Positions 46,736 through 58,284 of a stretch of 64,000 nt of DNA are shown here, one piece after another. The notes under the pieces were generated by a model. The model saw only the letters and a list, made by a program, of their open reading frames with translations, had not been told where the DNA came from and did not search any database. The position numbers were made by a program, and so were the translations under genes. This stretch comes from Odobenus rosmarus divergens. Taxonomy: Eukaryota > Chordata > Mammalia > Carnivora > Odobenidae. Position 1 is the first letter of the stretch. Each line of letters starts with the position of its first letter. The stretch covers positions 799,948-863,947 of the forward strand of contig NW_004450458.1 of NCBI RefSeq assembly GCF_000321225.1, given 5' to 3'.

Positions 46736-47442
46736 ACTTATATTAACACTATAAGTCCTTTCTCTTGAGTTTGAGCTTCTTTACATGAGTTCAAATACTT
46801 TTCCTTATTTGTTGAATGTCTATTTCCTTCTTCCTTATGATTTCTTTCTTTTTTATGTCCTTTATTTCTTGCCATGCAGAATTTTAAATTTTTATATAGT
46901 GAAACTTACCAATTTAGAGGATTATTTTTATACTTAGAAATTATGAAGAAGAGCCTATTAAACAGTATTTCAAATTTCATTCTCCTCCATTTCCAGTAAA
47001 AAAGGGCCAGGCCATTTGAACCAACCCTCCTGTTAAAATCAACTAAAAATAATGGAAAACAATAATTTTCTAATCTCTTTAAAAACATCAAAGAAATAAC
47101 AAGATAATAAGAAATTATCAGACCAAGGTCTAAGAGACTCCAAGAACCCATAAAGGCAAGAAAAGCAACAAAATCCTTTTGCCCTGAAGACATATGCTGG
47201 GGACTTACATAACTGTTTTAAAGACCTTACAGAGTAAGAAGGATGGACAGAAGTCAAAGCTTAGTGTCCACCAGGCTGAAAGATTAATATTAGACGTGTC
47301 TCTTATGTTAACCTAGAATCCCAAAGAAAGAACTCTCAGAATAAAGATAAATCTGAAGTAAAACTACCTGCTTCTCCCCCCTCAAAAAAACCTCCCAAGA
47401 TAGAAGTGTCTTAATGTTGAATAGAGCAAAGGAGGGAGGGAA

Positions 47443-47490
47443 GCACACATACACACACACATACACACACACACACACATACACATACTC
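47443..47490. repeat. (CA)n microsatellite
   Basis: Interrupted acacacac runs with 'catac' breaks. Confidence 0.95.
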
Positions 47491-47949
47491 TGTCTCTGGG
47501 TAGAACTACCCAAAGATCAGCCCCCTGAGAAATTATAACCTAAATTAAAAACCTAGGAGTGATTCAGAAAACTTTAAGCCATGACTTAATTTGAATTGGT
47601 TACAGAGAGGCAGTGTCCCCAAATGTCTGGCAGAAGCAAATGCAAACCTGGAGAAGAGCTCCTTTACCTAAGCCACAGTAATCACCAAAAGTCATGTCTC
47701 ATAGATAGTGAGCAGTGCAAAGTCATGGTAACCAAGCCACAAGAAAATAAGTTATAAACATCAAGGAAAAAAACCAGCAGGAAAAAAAAACACTATCTAA
47801 GTAGATCCTGAAAGACTTCAGTATTTTGAATAATCAGAGGCAATTTATAACATATATATATGTTATATAAACATATAGCTATGTTTAAAGAAATTAGAAT
47901 TAAAAATATCTGCAGTAAACAGGAACCTGAGTGGGGTGGGGGAGGGGAA

Positions 47950-48895
47950 GAGTGACCTAACAGATTTGAAAAATAAACAAATGGAACATCTAGAAATGAA
48001 AAACACAAAAATGCAAATTAAAAACTCAATGGGTGAGTTTGAGAGTGGAATCAACAAACTACAGAGAACAAGACAGATCAAAAGAAATTATCCCAAATGT
48101 AGACACAAATGGGAAACATAAGTGGGTAGTTAAGAGAAATGGAAGGTTGAAAGAGGTTTACCACATTCAGGACCCAGAGAAAATTACATAAAAAACCAGC
48201 TACCAGAATGAATGAGTGAATTTATCAATGTTAGATGCTATAAAGCCAATATATAAAAAGTCATTGTCTTGCTACATATTAATAGCAAATATTTGGAAAA
48301 TAATATTTTTGACGTGGATGGAACTGGAGGGTGTTATGCTGAGTGAAATAAGTCAATCAGAGAAAGATATGTATCATATGACCTCACTGATATGAGGAAT
48401 TCTTAATCTCAAGAAACAAACTGAGGGAGGCTGGAGTCATGGGGGGTGGGAGGGATGGGGTGGCTGGGTGATAGACATTAGGGAGGGTATGTGCTATGGT
48501 GAGTGCTGTGAATCGTGCAAGACTGTTGAATCACAGATCTGTACCTCTGAAACAAATAAGGCAATATATGTTAAGAAAAAAAAAAAAGAAGATAGCAGGA
48601 GGGGAAGAATGAAGGGGAGTAAATCCGAGGGGGAGACAAACCATGAGAGATGATGGACTCTGAAAAACAAACTGAGGGTCCTAGAGGGGAGGAGGGTGGG
48701 GGAATGGGTCAGCCTGGTGATGGGTATTAAAGAGGGCACGTTCTGCGTGGAGCACTGGGTGTTATGCACAAACAATGAATCATGGAACACTACATCATAA
48801 ACTAATGATGTAATGTATGTTGATTAACATAACAATAAAAAATTTAAAGAAAAAAATACCATTTATAATAGTGTAAAAACATAAAAGACTACAGA
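47950..48895 (+). mobile_element. Old L1 (L1M/HAL1-type) fragment, split by a younger L1
   Basis: 47950-48180 resembles the region before and into ORF1 (catctagaaatgaaaaacac, ttaaaaactcaatgggtgag, gatcaaaagaaattatccca). 48225-48305 resumes in ORF2 (agccaatatataaaaagtca, tagcaaatatttggaaaata) and continues after the younger element as 'accatttataatagtgtaaa' at 48858. Much of the L1 middle is deleted. Confidence 0.6.
48306..48848 (+). mobile_element. 5'-truncated arctoid-type L1, two-module 3' UTR
   Basis: The frame TWMELEGVMLSEISQSEKDM, YHMTSLI, stop is the last part of ORF2p. The 3' UTR has module 1 (aaacaaactgagggaggctg to cctctgaaacaaataaggca), an A-rich linker (48572-48596) and module 2 (aaaaacaaactgagggtcct to aaactaatgatgtaatgtat). 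It ends 'aacataacaataaaaaattt'. Candidate target duplication gaaaataata (48296) / gaaaaaaata (48849). Confidence 0.9.
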
Positions 48896-49480
48896 GGTTT
48901 TTGTGTATTAAGGTAGAATTTATATACAGTGAAATGCACACATCTTACATGCCCAGTTTGATGAGTTCTGACAAATGCATCCCCCTGTGTATTCTATTCC
49001 ACACCTCCCTCCATCAAGATAGAAAAGATTGCCATCACTCCAGAAAGCTCTCTCATGCCTCTTCCCAGTCAATACCTGTCCTACCTCCAACTCCAAGCAA
49101 CCACTTTTCTGATTCCTTTCACCATAGATTAGTATTATCTATATAGAATGTCATATAAATTACATAGGCTGTACTCTTTTGGGTCTGGCTTCTTATCCTC
49201 AGCATGGGAATGATGTTCTTGAAGTTTCCATACCTTTGCCTCCAGGTTTCATCCTTTTTGTTGCTTTTTATGTGTACAGATATAACACAATCTGGTTTTC
49301 CATTTTCCTACTGTTAGACATTTGGATCAATTACATTTTGAGCCATTATAAATAAAGTTGCAATGAACAGTCCTATACAAGTACTTTTATGGATACATGT
49401 TGAACCATTGTCTCTTTTCTCCTAGGAAAGTACTTAAAAGTGGAACCGCTGGGTCAAAATGCACACCCCACTGTACTGGG
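48896..49480 (-). mobile_element. Old L1 (L1ME-type) 3' end, antisense
   Basis: 'gtagaatttatatacagtga', 'aatgcacacatcttacatgc', 'agtttgatgagttctgacaa', 'ctccaagcaaccacttttct', 'tctggcttcttatcctcagc', 'aataaagttgcaatgaacag', 'cctaggaaagtacttaaaag' follow the reversed L1ME 3' end. Confidence 0.75.
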
Positions 49481-49494
49481 ATTATTCACATAAA

Positions 49495-49605
49495 TGACTG
49501 CCCCATTGGACTGCAAGCTCTTGAAAGCAGGACCAGATTTGGTGCATTGGCTCATCTCTGATACATGGCACAATTAAAGGTACACAGGAAGCATTAACTT
49601 TGTAT
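49495..49605 (+). repeat. L2 3' end remnant, sense
   Basis: 'tggactgcaagctcttgaaa', 'gcaggaccagatttggtgca', 'tgatacatggcacaattaaa'. Confidence 0.6.
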
Positions 49606-49800
49606 TTCTTGAGTTAATATATTGAGGAGAAAGCATAAAAACACAAAATATATAAGCAGACAATCTAGCTTCAATCCAGCTTGTCTTGGTTATGCCATGG
49701 TACATTTCAAGGATATGAATATCTTTTTGGCAATTTTGTAAAATAAACCCCATGACAAAGGCCCAAGGATTTTTGAATCTTGATATGATAACCAATTTTA

Positions 49801-49999
49801 TTTTAATTTTTTAAGATTTTATTTATTTGTTTGACAGAGAGAGAGCACAAGTAGGCAGAGCGGCAGGCAGAGGGAGAGGGAGAAGCAGGCTCCCCGCTGA
49901 GCGGGGAGCCCGACTTGGGGCTCGATCCCAGGACCCTGGCATCATGACCTGAGCCAAAGGCAGACACTTAACTGACTGAGCCAACCAAGCACCCCTAAT
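49801..49999 (-). mobile_element. Can-SINE, antisense
   Basis: 'aagattttatttatttgttt', 'gagagcacaagtaggcagag', 'aagcaggctccccgctgagc', ends 'gactgagccaaccaagcacc'. Target duplication gataaccaatttta (49787-49800) / gataatgaatttta (50000-50013). Confidence 0.93.
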
Positions 50000-50013
50000 G
50001 ATAATGAATTTTA

Positions 50014-50175
50014 AATAGTTATTATTTATTGAGCCCTAACAATACAAAAACAATTTACAATGATTATCACATTCATTCCTTGTACTCTGGAAAGTCAGTG
50101 CCGGGAACTGAGGTTTAGAGAAGTTAGGTAGTTTGCTTAATGACACACAGCTAAGAAAAAATCTGTGGATCTGCC
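50014..50175 (-). repeat. MIR remnant, antisense
   Basis: 'attatttattgagccctaac', 'cattcattccttgtactctg', 'gaactgaggtttagagaagt', 'tttgcttaatgacacacagc'. Confidence 0.7.
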
Positions 50176-50384
50176 ACAAATATGAATATTACTTTCAATA
50201 CTTACTTTAAAAAAAAGCAGTTTCGGTCCAAGTTTTCCTACACAAGAAATAAAAATGATCATGACAAAACATGCATCACCTGTGTACTATAGGGATCAAA
50301 TGAGATCACGATAATTTATTCTGTAACCAGAAAAGCATGATAAGTAGGATCTCACCTTCATTGTCATCCTCATCATCATCATCA

Positions 50385-50500
50385 TCATTGTTCGACCACC
50401 TACTAACTTAGGTATTTGACTGTTAACTTGTAAAAGGGGGATATTAATACCTAACATCATGTTGTGGTGATTCGAAGATACAACGTATATTGTATTGCCC
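50385..50500 (+). repeat. MIR remnant, sense
   Basis: 'cacctactaacttaggtatt', 'gttaacttgtaaaaggggga', 'tattaatacctaacatcatg', 'ttgtggtgattcgaagatac'. It lies just after a (CAT)n run at 50371-50390. Confidence 0.55.
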
Positions 50501-52071
50501 TCGGCTTGTTCACACCATAGTTCTTTTCATTCCTGGCCAACTGGTCACTCCCTGGTAGGTTGGAGAGCTCTCAATTAGAATCTTCCCTTTCTCAGCCATA
50601 CTGAAACTTTGCCCAGAACCACTGATCAGAATGTCCATTCGAAAAGTATCTGGTGCCAATCATGTCAGGCTCCAGTAAATCGTCCAAGTATTTGCAAATA
50701 CCAGCATGCCCTGTTCTGTCATGGAAGCTTTCAGATTTTTAGTTTAAATGCTGCAGCTCTGACTTTTTCGTACTATGAACAAAGTGAACCGTGTGTATAA
50801 ACTGGCCATCAATTGTTCTAAACATAAAGTGCCTCACTTACAACCATATCCATTTTTATATAAACCAGGAAATATAATTTAAACTTTGTTTAGCTATTTT
50901 TAGTTCTCTTTGGAGTCTTGAAACACTAAAATTATATTATCCTCAGTGGAATGCATCCTTTTCGTAGGAAATTTGAAAGTTACAAGGCCTCGCTCAATTG
51001 CAGCCCATGTTCATAGCTCCTCTGATCTCATAGCAACCAAAAGGGGTTGATGGGAGGTTGGTTCTACTGCAGCAGTTGGCACACAACTCTATTCCCAGCC
51101 AAGGCTACATCTGTAAAGAAAGTGACCACATTGACGCCATGGTTCTCAAAAGCTGCCCAGTCCCCTGGCCATGCTCAGCCTTCTCCTATGCTGATGGATG
51201 AACCATTAATGCCAAGTCAATGTGGAGAACCTAGGTTAACAGGATCCTCCAGGACAGCTGTAACCCTGCCCAGAGCCACGTCTGAGGCAGCCCCCAGCCT
51301 GATCCCCTCTACCTTCCCTCCACTGTCCGGCCTGATGCCAGTGAGTTGGGCGGGCCACTTCCCGCCCTTGCTCCGCTCCTCCAGCTCCCATGTGCTCTGC
51401 CCCTCCCATTGTCACTGGGCCACTGGCTTTCTGGCACTCTCCCCATTTCTGTTCCAAGTGTTACAGGTAAACCGCTACCTGAGGTTGCTAAATTGATTCA
51501 CTTTTACAGCTTTCTCTGTTGAGGTCATGTTGACGGCTTTTTCTCTGTTTAGGAGCTTAAATGAAGTCCTCAGGTCAGTACGCTGGGAAGCTATTCAGCG
51601 CAGCACCACACCACCGCCAACTCCCCTTCTTCCCACCACCTACTCTGTGCTCCACAGACAAGACGTCCCTGACCGCTTCCAGCCCCAACTAGGCCTTCCA
51701 CTTCACCATTGCTCTCTTGCCAGGAATCACGGCAAACGCCTCATTTCCCCTTGCTGCAGACTAGTCTGCAAATATGGTGAGTGGAGAAGGTCATGGTTGT
51801 AGTCTTTTTCCTTAAAAGGCAGAGGCCCTTCTGCACAAAGAGTTCCCAGAGCCCCAGTGGCCAGATGTAAATCGATCCAAGGGCCCTGGACTTAGCTAGT
51901 CAAAACAGATAAACTTGCCCTCAGGTGCTCTCAAACTTGTTATAGCCTCAAACCCCAACATTTCATCCAAGAGCATGGCGGCAAGGACTGAACGTGGTGG
52001 GCGGCCCAACCCCAGCCCTTTGCCCAGCCACACCTGAAGGCCCCTGACACAACTCTGATGAATGCAGTGGT

Positions 52072-52099
52072 TGTGTGTGTGTGTGTGTGTGTGTGTTTA
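52072..52099. repeat. (TG)n microsatellite
   Basis: About 13 TG units. The adjacent SINE entered at its edge, so tgtgtgttta is also the target duplication. Confidence 0.95.
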
Positions 52100-52280
52100 A
52101 GATTTATTTAGTTCAGAGAGAGAGAGCAGGAGGTGCACAGGGACAGGGAGAGAGAATCTCAAGCAGACTCTGTGCTGAGCGTGGAGTTAGATGCGGGGCT
52201 TGACCTCACAACCCCAAGATCATGACCTGAGCCGAAATCAAGAGTTGGACGCTTAATTGACTGAGCCGCCCAGGTGCCCC
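52100..52280 (-). mobile_element. Can-SINE, antisense, inserted beside (TG)n
   Basis: 'agatttatttagttcagaga', 'gaatctcaagcagactctgt', 'gatcatgacctgagccgaaa', 'actgagccgcccaggtgccc'. Duplication tgtgtgttta at 52090-52099 and 52281-52290. Confidence 0.92.
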
Positions 52281-53309
52281 TGTGTGTTTATTCTTTCTCA
52301 TTTCATTGGTTTCCCATTCTGTCAGTGGCAGGAATGCAGGGAGTTTGAGAAGATACACATAAGCTTCTGGTTCTTTACAGGTGAGGATGTGAACCCTAGA
52401 TGGGAATGTAAACCAATTGGAATATAGATTTCCAAGACTCAAGCCCATTCTGAAGGATGGTCAAGGACACGTCTTCCCTGGAGACCTCCACTGTAGCAGA
52501 CACCTGTTTCTCCATTTGACCTTCAAGTTTGACCGGAGGCAAGTCCTTTAAACCAAGTCCTTTAAACCTAAACCACTCAAGCTCCCAGGAAATGGTCCCT
52601 CTCTTTAGGCCTAAATGTTCTCCCTCAGTTTTTTGTTTTTTGTTTTTTTGATAATAGTCCCTTTGTTTTCACAAAGACTTACCTATGAGTCCCATTTATT
52701 TATTAGAATAAAGGTACACTTATTTATTGGAATATCAACATGCAGAATGACACCAAGAATTATAGCAGCTCAGAGAGGACCTAAGGTCACACGTGTGAGC
52801 CTGAATAAAAGTGAAGGCAGAGAAAAAGTTAAAATAACATATTACATTTATGGTATTTGTCATAGTTTACAAGGTATTTTTACATGTATGATCTATAATA
52901 ATCCAAGTTCTTGGTGGCAAATAACAGAAGCTAGTTTCTAGCTAGTTGCAGCAGGAATAAATGCATTAGAAGGGCAGAGTACAGTTCACAGAATTTACAT
53001 GAGCCCCAAGGCATGGAACATAGTCAGGAACTAAGGGGACCTGGTTCCATGTGGCTTAACCAGTCAGATCACGGTCACATCTTGTCTGGAAACGGCGCTA
53101 AGCTCTGCTGCCACTGCCTCTGGCCTCAGAGGTAGACCTCTAATAGTCTCTGGGTCTTTGTGTCCCTCTCTATAGATTCACAGTTCCAGGTGGACCCGTC
53201 TGATTGGCCACACCTGTGCCCTAGCTGTTGCGGGCAGGGGGAGGGAGAGAATAGAGAACCTCCCTTTCCTTCACCCCTCACCTCTTGGTGTTCAGTACCG
53301 AGTAGCTGT

Positions 53310-53945
53310 ATTAGGTTCTGCTGCTACATAATAAGGACTAGGTTTAAAATGACACTAATTTATTATCACAGCTTCCATGGGCCACAATTCCAGTACAGCC
53401 TCTAGCTGGGCTTTCCGCTCACGGCGTCACCAAGCTGGAATCAGGTGTTGACTGGGCTGCATTCTCATTGCGAAGCTCACCTGGAGAAGAATCCATTTTC
53501 AAGGTCCCTCAGAGGATGGAAGAATTTTGTATTTGCAGCTGTGTGTCTGAAATCCCTGCTTTGTTGTTAGCTGTCAGCTGGGACCATGCTCAGCTCCCTG
53601 GAGCCACACTCAAGTCCTTGCCATATCCACAGGCCCACCCCCCCAATAGACAGCTCACAGTAGGGCTGCTGACTTCTTTGAAGCCAGCAGGAGTATCTCT
53701 CCGGCTTTATAGTCTTCATTTAGGAAGCCTCTCATTCTCTTTCAAAGGTTCACCTGCTTAGACCAGGCCCACCCTTTTGTTCAGCTACTAGTCAACTGAG
53801 TTGTAATCGGTTCAGAGCAGTGAAATCCTGTCACAGTCACACATCTTGCCCATACTCAAGGAGTGGATAATACACAGGGTATATAAACCAGGAGGTGGGA
53901 ATGTTAAGGCCCATCTTTGAATTCTGCTTATCACACTTACCAGAA
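53310..53945 (-). mobile_element. MLT1-like LTR remnant, antisense
   Basis: 'tgacactaatttattatcac', 'agctgggctttccgctcacg', 'gactgggctgcattctcatt', 'ctggagaagaatccattttc', 'ggagtggataatacacaggg', 'tataaaccaggaggtgggaa' follow a reversed MaLR-type LTR. Subfamily not assigned. Confidence 0.6.
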
Positions 53946-54017
53946 AATGATAGGCACTTTCCCACTTTATCCCATTGGAGCAGCAGATCAGGTATAAATT
54001 TTCCAGCTTTACAAAGG

Positions 54018-54034
54018 AAAAAAAAAAAAAAAAA
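54018..54034. repeat. Poly-A run
   Basis: About 16 A after 'acaaagg', not attached to a recognisable element; possibly the tail of a decayed insertion. Confidence 0.8.
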
Positions 54035-54657
54035 GACTCTGAGAAGTCAGAGTGATTTGTTTCTAGCCACAGAGTTAAGAAGTGGTTAACGTCAGAACTT
54101 TCGACAGTGCTGTTTGCAAAGGTAAATGGAAAAAATAGTAACTAATACAAACATTTATGAAAATCAATTATTTGATACTTGGTGCTCCAGGTTCTGGTGG
54201 AAAGTAGAAAGGAAGAGTGAAGATGGGAAATTATGACTAACGAGCCCATGGCCTGCTATGGGACGCCCTTCTTGAGCTAAAGGAAACAACGCCGGCAAAG
54301 AACATGAGCTGTTTGTTTGATGTCAGAGAGAATGACATGCATCTAGGACATGCTTGCTATATTTAAAGGAAGGAATGAACAGCAAGTTTCAAAGGTGAAT
54401 ATGCAAGGTAGCAAAAGTCTCCAGAAGAGACCAAGCAGGAGGACCTAGAGACCTCGCCACTGAGACCCTGCAGTTTTCTCTAGCTCGACCCCTCTGAGGG
54501 TCCTTTGTTTCCAATTTTCCCCCTCCCAGCTCAGAGACCACCCTGTCTCCTAAGGAATCTTTCCTTCGACATGGTTATCAAAGGGAACTCGAGCTTATGT
54601 CAAGCTAACCATATTATTTCCTCATCATCACCCTGAAAGCTTCCCCAAAGAGCTTTT

Positions 54658-54773
54658 GATATTTTTTTATGTTTTACTTACTTAAGTCATCTCTACACCC
54701 TGTGTAGGGCTTGAACTCACAACCCCGAGATTAAGAGTCGCATGTTCTTCTGATTGAGCCAGCCAGGCGCCCC
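54658..54773 (-). mobile_element. Short tRNA-derived SINE, antisense
   Basis: A 116-bp variant: T-rich start, 'aagtcatctctacaccctgt', 'agggcttgaactcacaaccc', 'cgagattaagagtcgcatgt', 'attgagccagccaggcgccc'. It lacks the GA-rich body of the long Can-SINE. Target duplication tccccaaagagctttt (54642-54657) / tccccaaaaagctttt (54774-54789). Confidence 0.92.
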
Positions 54774-55074
54774 TCCCCAAAAAGCTTTTAAAAGTTAGGA
54801 TATAGAAAGATAAAGGTGTAAGGATCTCAATGATACAGCTTGATACTCTACAAATAACAAAATTTTGTTGTCCAAGAATATCCAAGTAAAAGCTAAATAG
54901 GTCTTTGAACCCATGGCTGTGCATGAAAAACAGAAGGCTCTAGTAGTGAGAGCAAAGTTTTTTAAAAAATATATTCAAATGTGTCTGAACACATAATAAT
55001 GTCTTCAGTCTCTTCTAGTCACAGGTATGCCACATGAAATGAGGAACAGTAAAGTTACTTGAAAACCTTTGTGA

Positions 55075-55180
55075 TGATCCTGGCCTAGCCACCGTCCAGC
55101 TGTGTGACCTTGTAATTTAGCCTCTCTCGGCCTTAATCTTCTCATCTATAGAGATGAAACATTAGAAATTTTGATTTCTA
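55075..55180 (+). repeat. MIR remnant, sense
   Basis: 'atcctggcctagccaccgtc', 'cagctgtgtgaccttgtaat', 'tagcctctctcggccttaat', 'cttctcatctatagagatga'. Confidence 0.7.
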
Positions 55181-55340
55181 AAAACCCTTGTGATCCTTCC
55201 GTAGGCTAGATAATGTGCAGTAGTCAATATTAAGGGAAGATCATCTTCCTCTTTCATCTTTGATGCAAGGGTTCACTCCTATTAGTCACAGGAGCCCATG
55301 AACTTGATTGCATTTTGGATTACATTCAAGTAAGAATATT

Positions 55341-55533
55341 TTTTTTTAAAGATTTTATTTATTTATTTGAGAGAGAGAATGAGAGACAGAGAGCATGAGA
55401 GGGAGGAGGGTGAGAAGGAGAAGCAGACTCCCCACTGAGCAGGGAGCCCGATGCGGGACTCGATCCCGGGACTCCAGGATCATGACCTGAGCCAAAGGCA
55501 GTCGCTTAACCGACTGAGCCACCCAGGCGCCCC
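55341..55533 (-). mobile_element. Can-SINE, antisense, perfect 15-bp target duplication
   Basis: Full-length; 'gagaagcagactccccactg', 'gatgcgggactcgatcccgg', 'accgactgagccacccaggc'. tcaagtaagaatatt at 55326-55340 and 55534-55548. Confidence 0.97.
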
Positions 55534-56539
55534 TCAAGTAAGAATATTATCCAGCCCTTTCTGTTATTCGGGGATTCTTGCTGTCTGTAGAACTGTTTGT
55601 CACAGCTATGTATCTAGCTACTTAGAATTATGCACATACATGCGTGCACATGCACACACGCCAGAAATACCAAGACAGAAACAGGGCCACCAGGTTAACA
55701 GGGAAGAGTAGCTGAGTTAGCAGAGGCCTATTAAGGAGGCCAGAGGAGGAAGATAGAAGAATAGAAGAAATAAGAGACGAGCCCAACTTTCACAAATTGA
55801 CATTACCCATATGCATCACCATTAATTGTAATAATCACCTCCTTCTACAATAAGTACTCTGCTTGACCCTATGCCCATGTCTTATTTATTTACTTATTAA
55901 GCATTTCTTTCTCCTTTATCTTCTCCCTGAGCTGGTTAATTAACTGCCGTGGAAGGTAAGAGAGGTCTCCAACGCCTGGTCTCTTTGGCCTGTTCTTTCT
56001 TCCTACTATCTTACGATGCTCCTAACGCTTTCCAAAAACAATAGTACGTTTAGCATGACCAACAAAACAGCTAGCTCTGTTCCCTTAACCACTCATTTTC
56101 AATTTTTTTTTTTTTTCAGAAGATCCCGGCACAACGATGCTAGATCAGTATCCAAATGCTGTCTAAAACACAACTAGGGTATCTGGGACATATGCCCACT
56201 TTATTTTTCCAATCTATGCAAGAGGAATACATATTCTTGCTATGACCTTCTTAAAAGCCAACAGTATTCTCTTCCAGAGGGATATGGAATCACATATATT
56301 TTAGGAAAAGGAGAAAGCTGCCCACTTTGTTGCCATTTCTGCTTCACATATTCCTCCAACCAACATAGATGGGACATCCTATAAAGTTATCATCGAGCTA
56401 AATTCCTCACTTAACACGTGGTGTCTCAAGTTTGTCACCCACAATTCAGATTTCAATGACTCCCTACCTATCCACTACCTTAACTTACTCTCTTTACACT
56501 CAGAAACTGCCTACACACTGCCTCACTCAATGTGCATGG

Positions 56540-57515
56540 TGCTTTCATTACTCAATCCATCTGAGGTCCAGTTTTTATGAAGCACTCCATTCTGTGTGAA
56601 ATTCTCCCCTCCTTTGGCTTCTGTGCCTTCTCTCTTCGTGTCCTTCCAACCACTCTGATCATCTCTTTTTGGTCTTCTGTGGGGCTTTCCTCTCTACCTA
56701 CCCCTAAAATGTAGGTGTTTACAGCTTTGATGCAGGCTAGCTGTGTCCAAGGACCCAGAGGGGAGTCCCTCAGGACCAGCCAAGAGGCTCCTTGGCTTCA
56801 TGCAGGATAGAAATCAAGTGCAAGCTGAGAAGAAGTGAGAGCAGAGTTCATTAAAGACAGAGAGAGAGCATACATAAAGACAAAGTATCCGGGAGACTCA
56901 GAAAGGAAAAGACAGCGAATCTCATCTTTGCTTGGGGTCTGGGGTTTTTATTGAGGGTTGTGGTTCCATGCACGTGTGTTCTCAGGCATCCAAGAACAAA
57001 GACAGGTTTTTAGGTGTCCTCCATAAGTCACTTATGCCTTGGAGCCAGAGGTCTTAATGAGTCAGTGGTCTTGGAAAATGTTTATGACAGCCCCACTCGG
57101 TCACTCCTTAGGTGTTCTCTGGTATGCTTGCAGACTCCAAAGAAATTATTAACTCCTTGACCTTTGCAAGGAGGACCAACGTTATTTGTTGTGTAAGGCC
57201 CGTGTAAGGCAGAGATGCAGGCCCTAGCAAGAATAAAAGCAGGAAAAGGAGCAAAAAACAAAAAACAAACATAAAAACAGTTTCTCATGGGGTGCCTTAA
57301 GGTTCCCTGTCTCAGCTTCATCCTATAACCCTTTTCTTATTCTTCCCACTTTTCCAGATGACTTCATCCAAATTCATGGTTTCACTTACCACCCACTCAA
57401 TGACTACTCCTAAATCTATTTCTCCAGCAAAGAGCTCCCTTCTGGAGTCCAAATTTATGTATTCAAATATCTACTAAGAATCACCATTCAGATGTTTCCC
57501 AGATATCACACATTC
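56540..57515 (+). repeat. L2 remnant, sense, split by an ERV1-type LTR
   Basis: Left part 'gcttctgtgccttctctctt' and 'cccctaaaatgtaggtgttt'; right part 'ccttttcttattcttcccac', 'atgacttcatccaaattcat', 'actcctaaatctatttctcc', 'cagatgtttcccagatatca'. These are consecutive blocks of L2, interrupted at 56724-57318. Confidence 0.7.
56728..57314 (-). mobile_element. Solo LTR, ERV1-like, antisense
   Basis: 587 bp starting TG and ending CA, flanked by the 4-bp direct repeat gctt (56724-56727 and 57315-57318), the duplication size of gammaretrovirus-like (ERV1) elements. On the minus strand it opens TGAGACAGGG, carries an AATAAA (complement near 56947-56952) followed by a CT-rich region, and ends GCCTGCATCA. 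No viral coding sequence is attached, so it is a recombined solo LTR. The 79-codon ORF in it is not a viral gene I recognise. Confidence 0.75.
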
Positions 57516-57519
57516 AACT

Positions 57520-58160
57520 GTGCTGCCTGAGTGTGCTTGGGCCTGCCATAACAAAACACCATGGGATGAGTGCCTTAAACAACATAAAATTATTTCTCAC
57601 AGTTCTGGAAGCCAAGATCAAGGGGCCAGATAATTTAGCTCCTAGTGAAGGCCTTCTTCCTGGTTGGCAGATGGCAACTTCTCCCTGTGTACTCATATGA
57701 CCTTTACTCAGTGCATGCTCCTGGAGAGAGAGAGAATTCTTTGTCTTCCTCTTCTTTGAAAAGCACTGACCTCATCATAAGGGTGCTACACTCACTACCT
57801 CCCTGACCCTTAGCCACCCTCCCAAAGACCATTTCTCTGAAGATCATTGGGGCACGTGGGTGGCTCTGTCAGTTAAACATCTGACTCTTGGTTTCAGCTC
57901 AGGTCATGATCTCATGGGTCGTGAGATCAAGCCCCGTGTCGGGCCCCATGCTCAGCAGGGAGTCTGCTCAAAGATTTTTCTCCCTCTGCCTCCCCCCACT
58001 CATTTGTGCACACGCATGCATCTATCTCTAAAATAAATAAATACATATTTTAAAAATTAATTAAATAAATAAATACATATCCTCACTTTGGGGATTAGTG
58101 CTCCAACATATGCTTTTCTCGTGGGGGGAAGGGAATCACAAACATTCAGTTCATAATATG
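57520..58160 (-). mobile_element. MaLR-type LTR remnant, split by a SINE
   Basis: 'gggcctgccataacaaaaca', 'ccttaaacaacataaaatta', 'ttctcacagttctggaagcc', 'aagatcaaggggccagataa', 'aagggtgctacactcactac'; after the SINE 'cctcactttggggattagtg', 'ctccaacatatgcttttctc', 'aaacattcagttcataata'. The order matches a reversed MLT1/MST-like LTR. Confidence 0.7.
57849..58080 (+). mobile_element. Can-SINE, sense
   Basis: Head 'ggggcacgtgggtggctctg', 'ggtttcagctcaggtcatga', 'gagatcaagccccgtgtcgg', CT-rich body, then (AAAT)n. The poly-A region is expanded to about 60 bp. No clear target duplication. Confidence 0.92.
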
Positions 58161-58284
58161 GGCCAAAACCAAATGCCTTGTCTTCCCTCCCAGACCTGCC
58201 CCACCTCTGCTGTGCCTCATCTCAGTGGGGAACAGCACCACCTGCCCAGCTGCCTACCTGGCAACTAGGAGGGGTCACCTTCTA

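Noticed and set aside
51047..51496. 149-codon ORF on the + strand
   Set aside because: Low-complexity Pro/Ser-rich translation, no recognisable domain, no splice context; GC-rich chance ORF.
56104..56125. Poly-T plus CAG as a splice acceptor
   Set aside because: Strong-looking tract, but the downstream sequence has stops in all useful frames and no donor; likely an old poly-A tail on the other strand.
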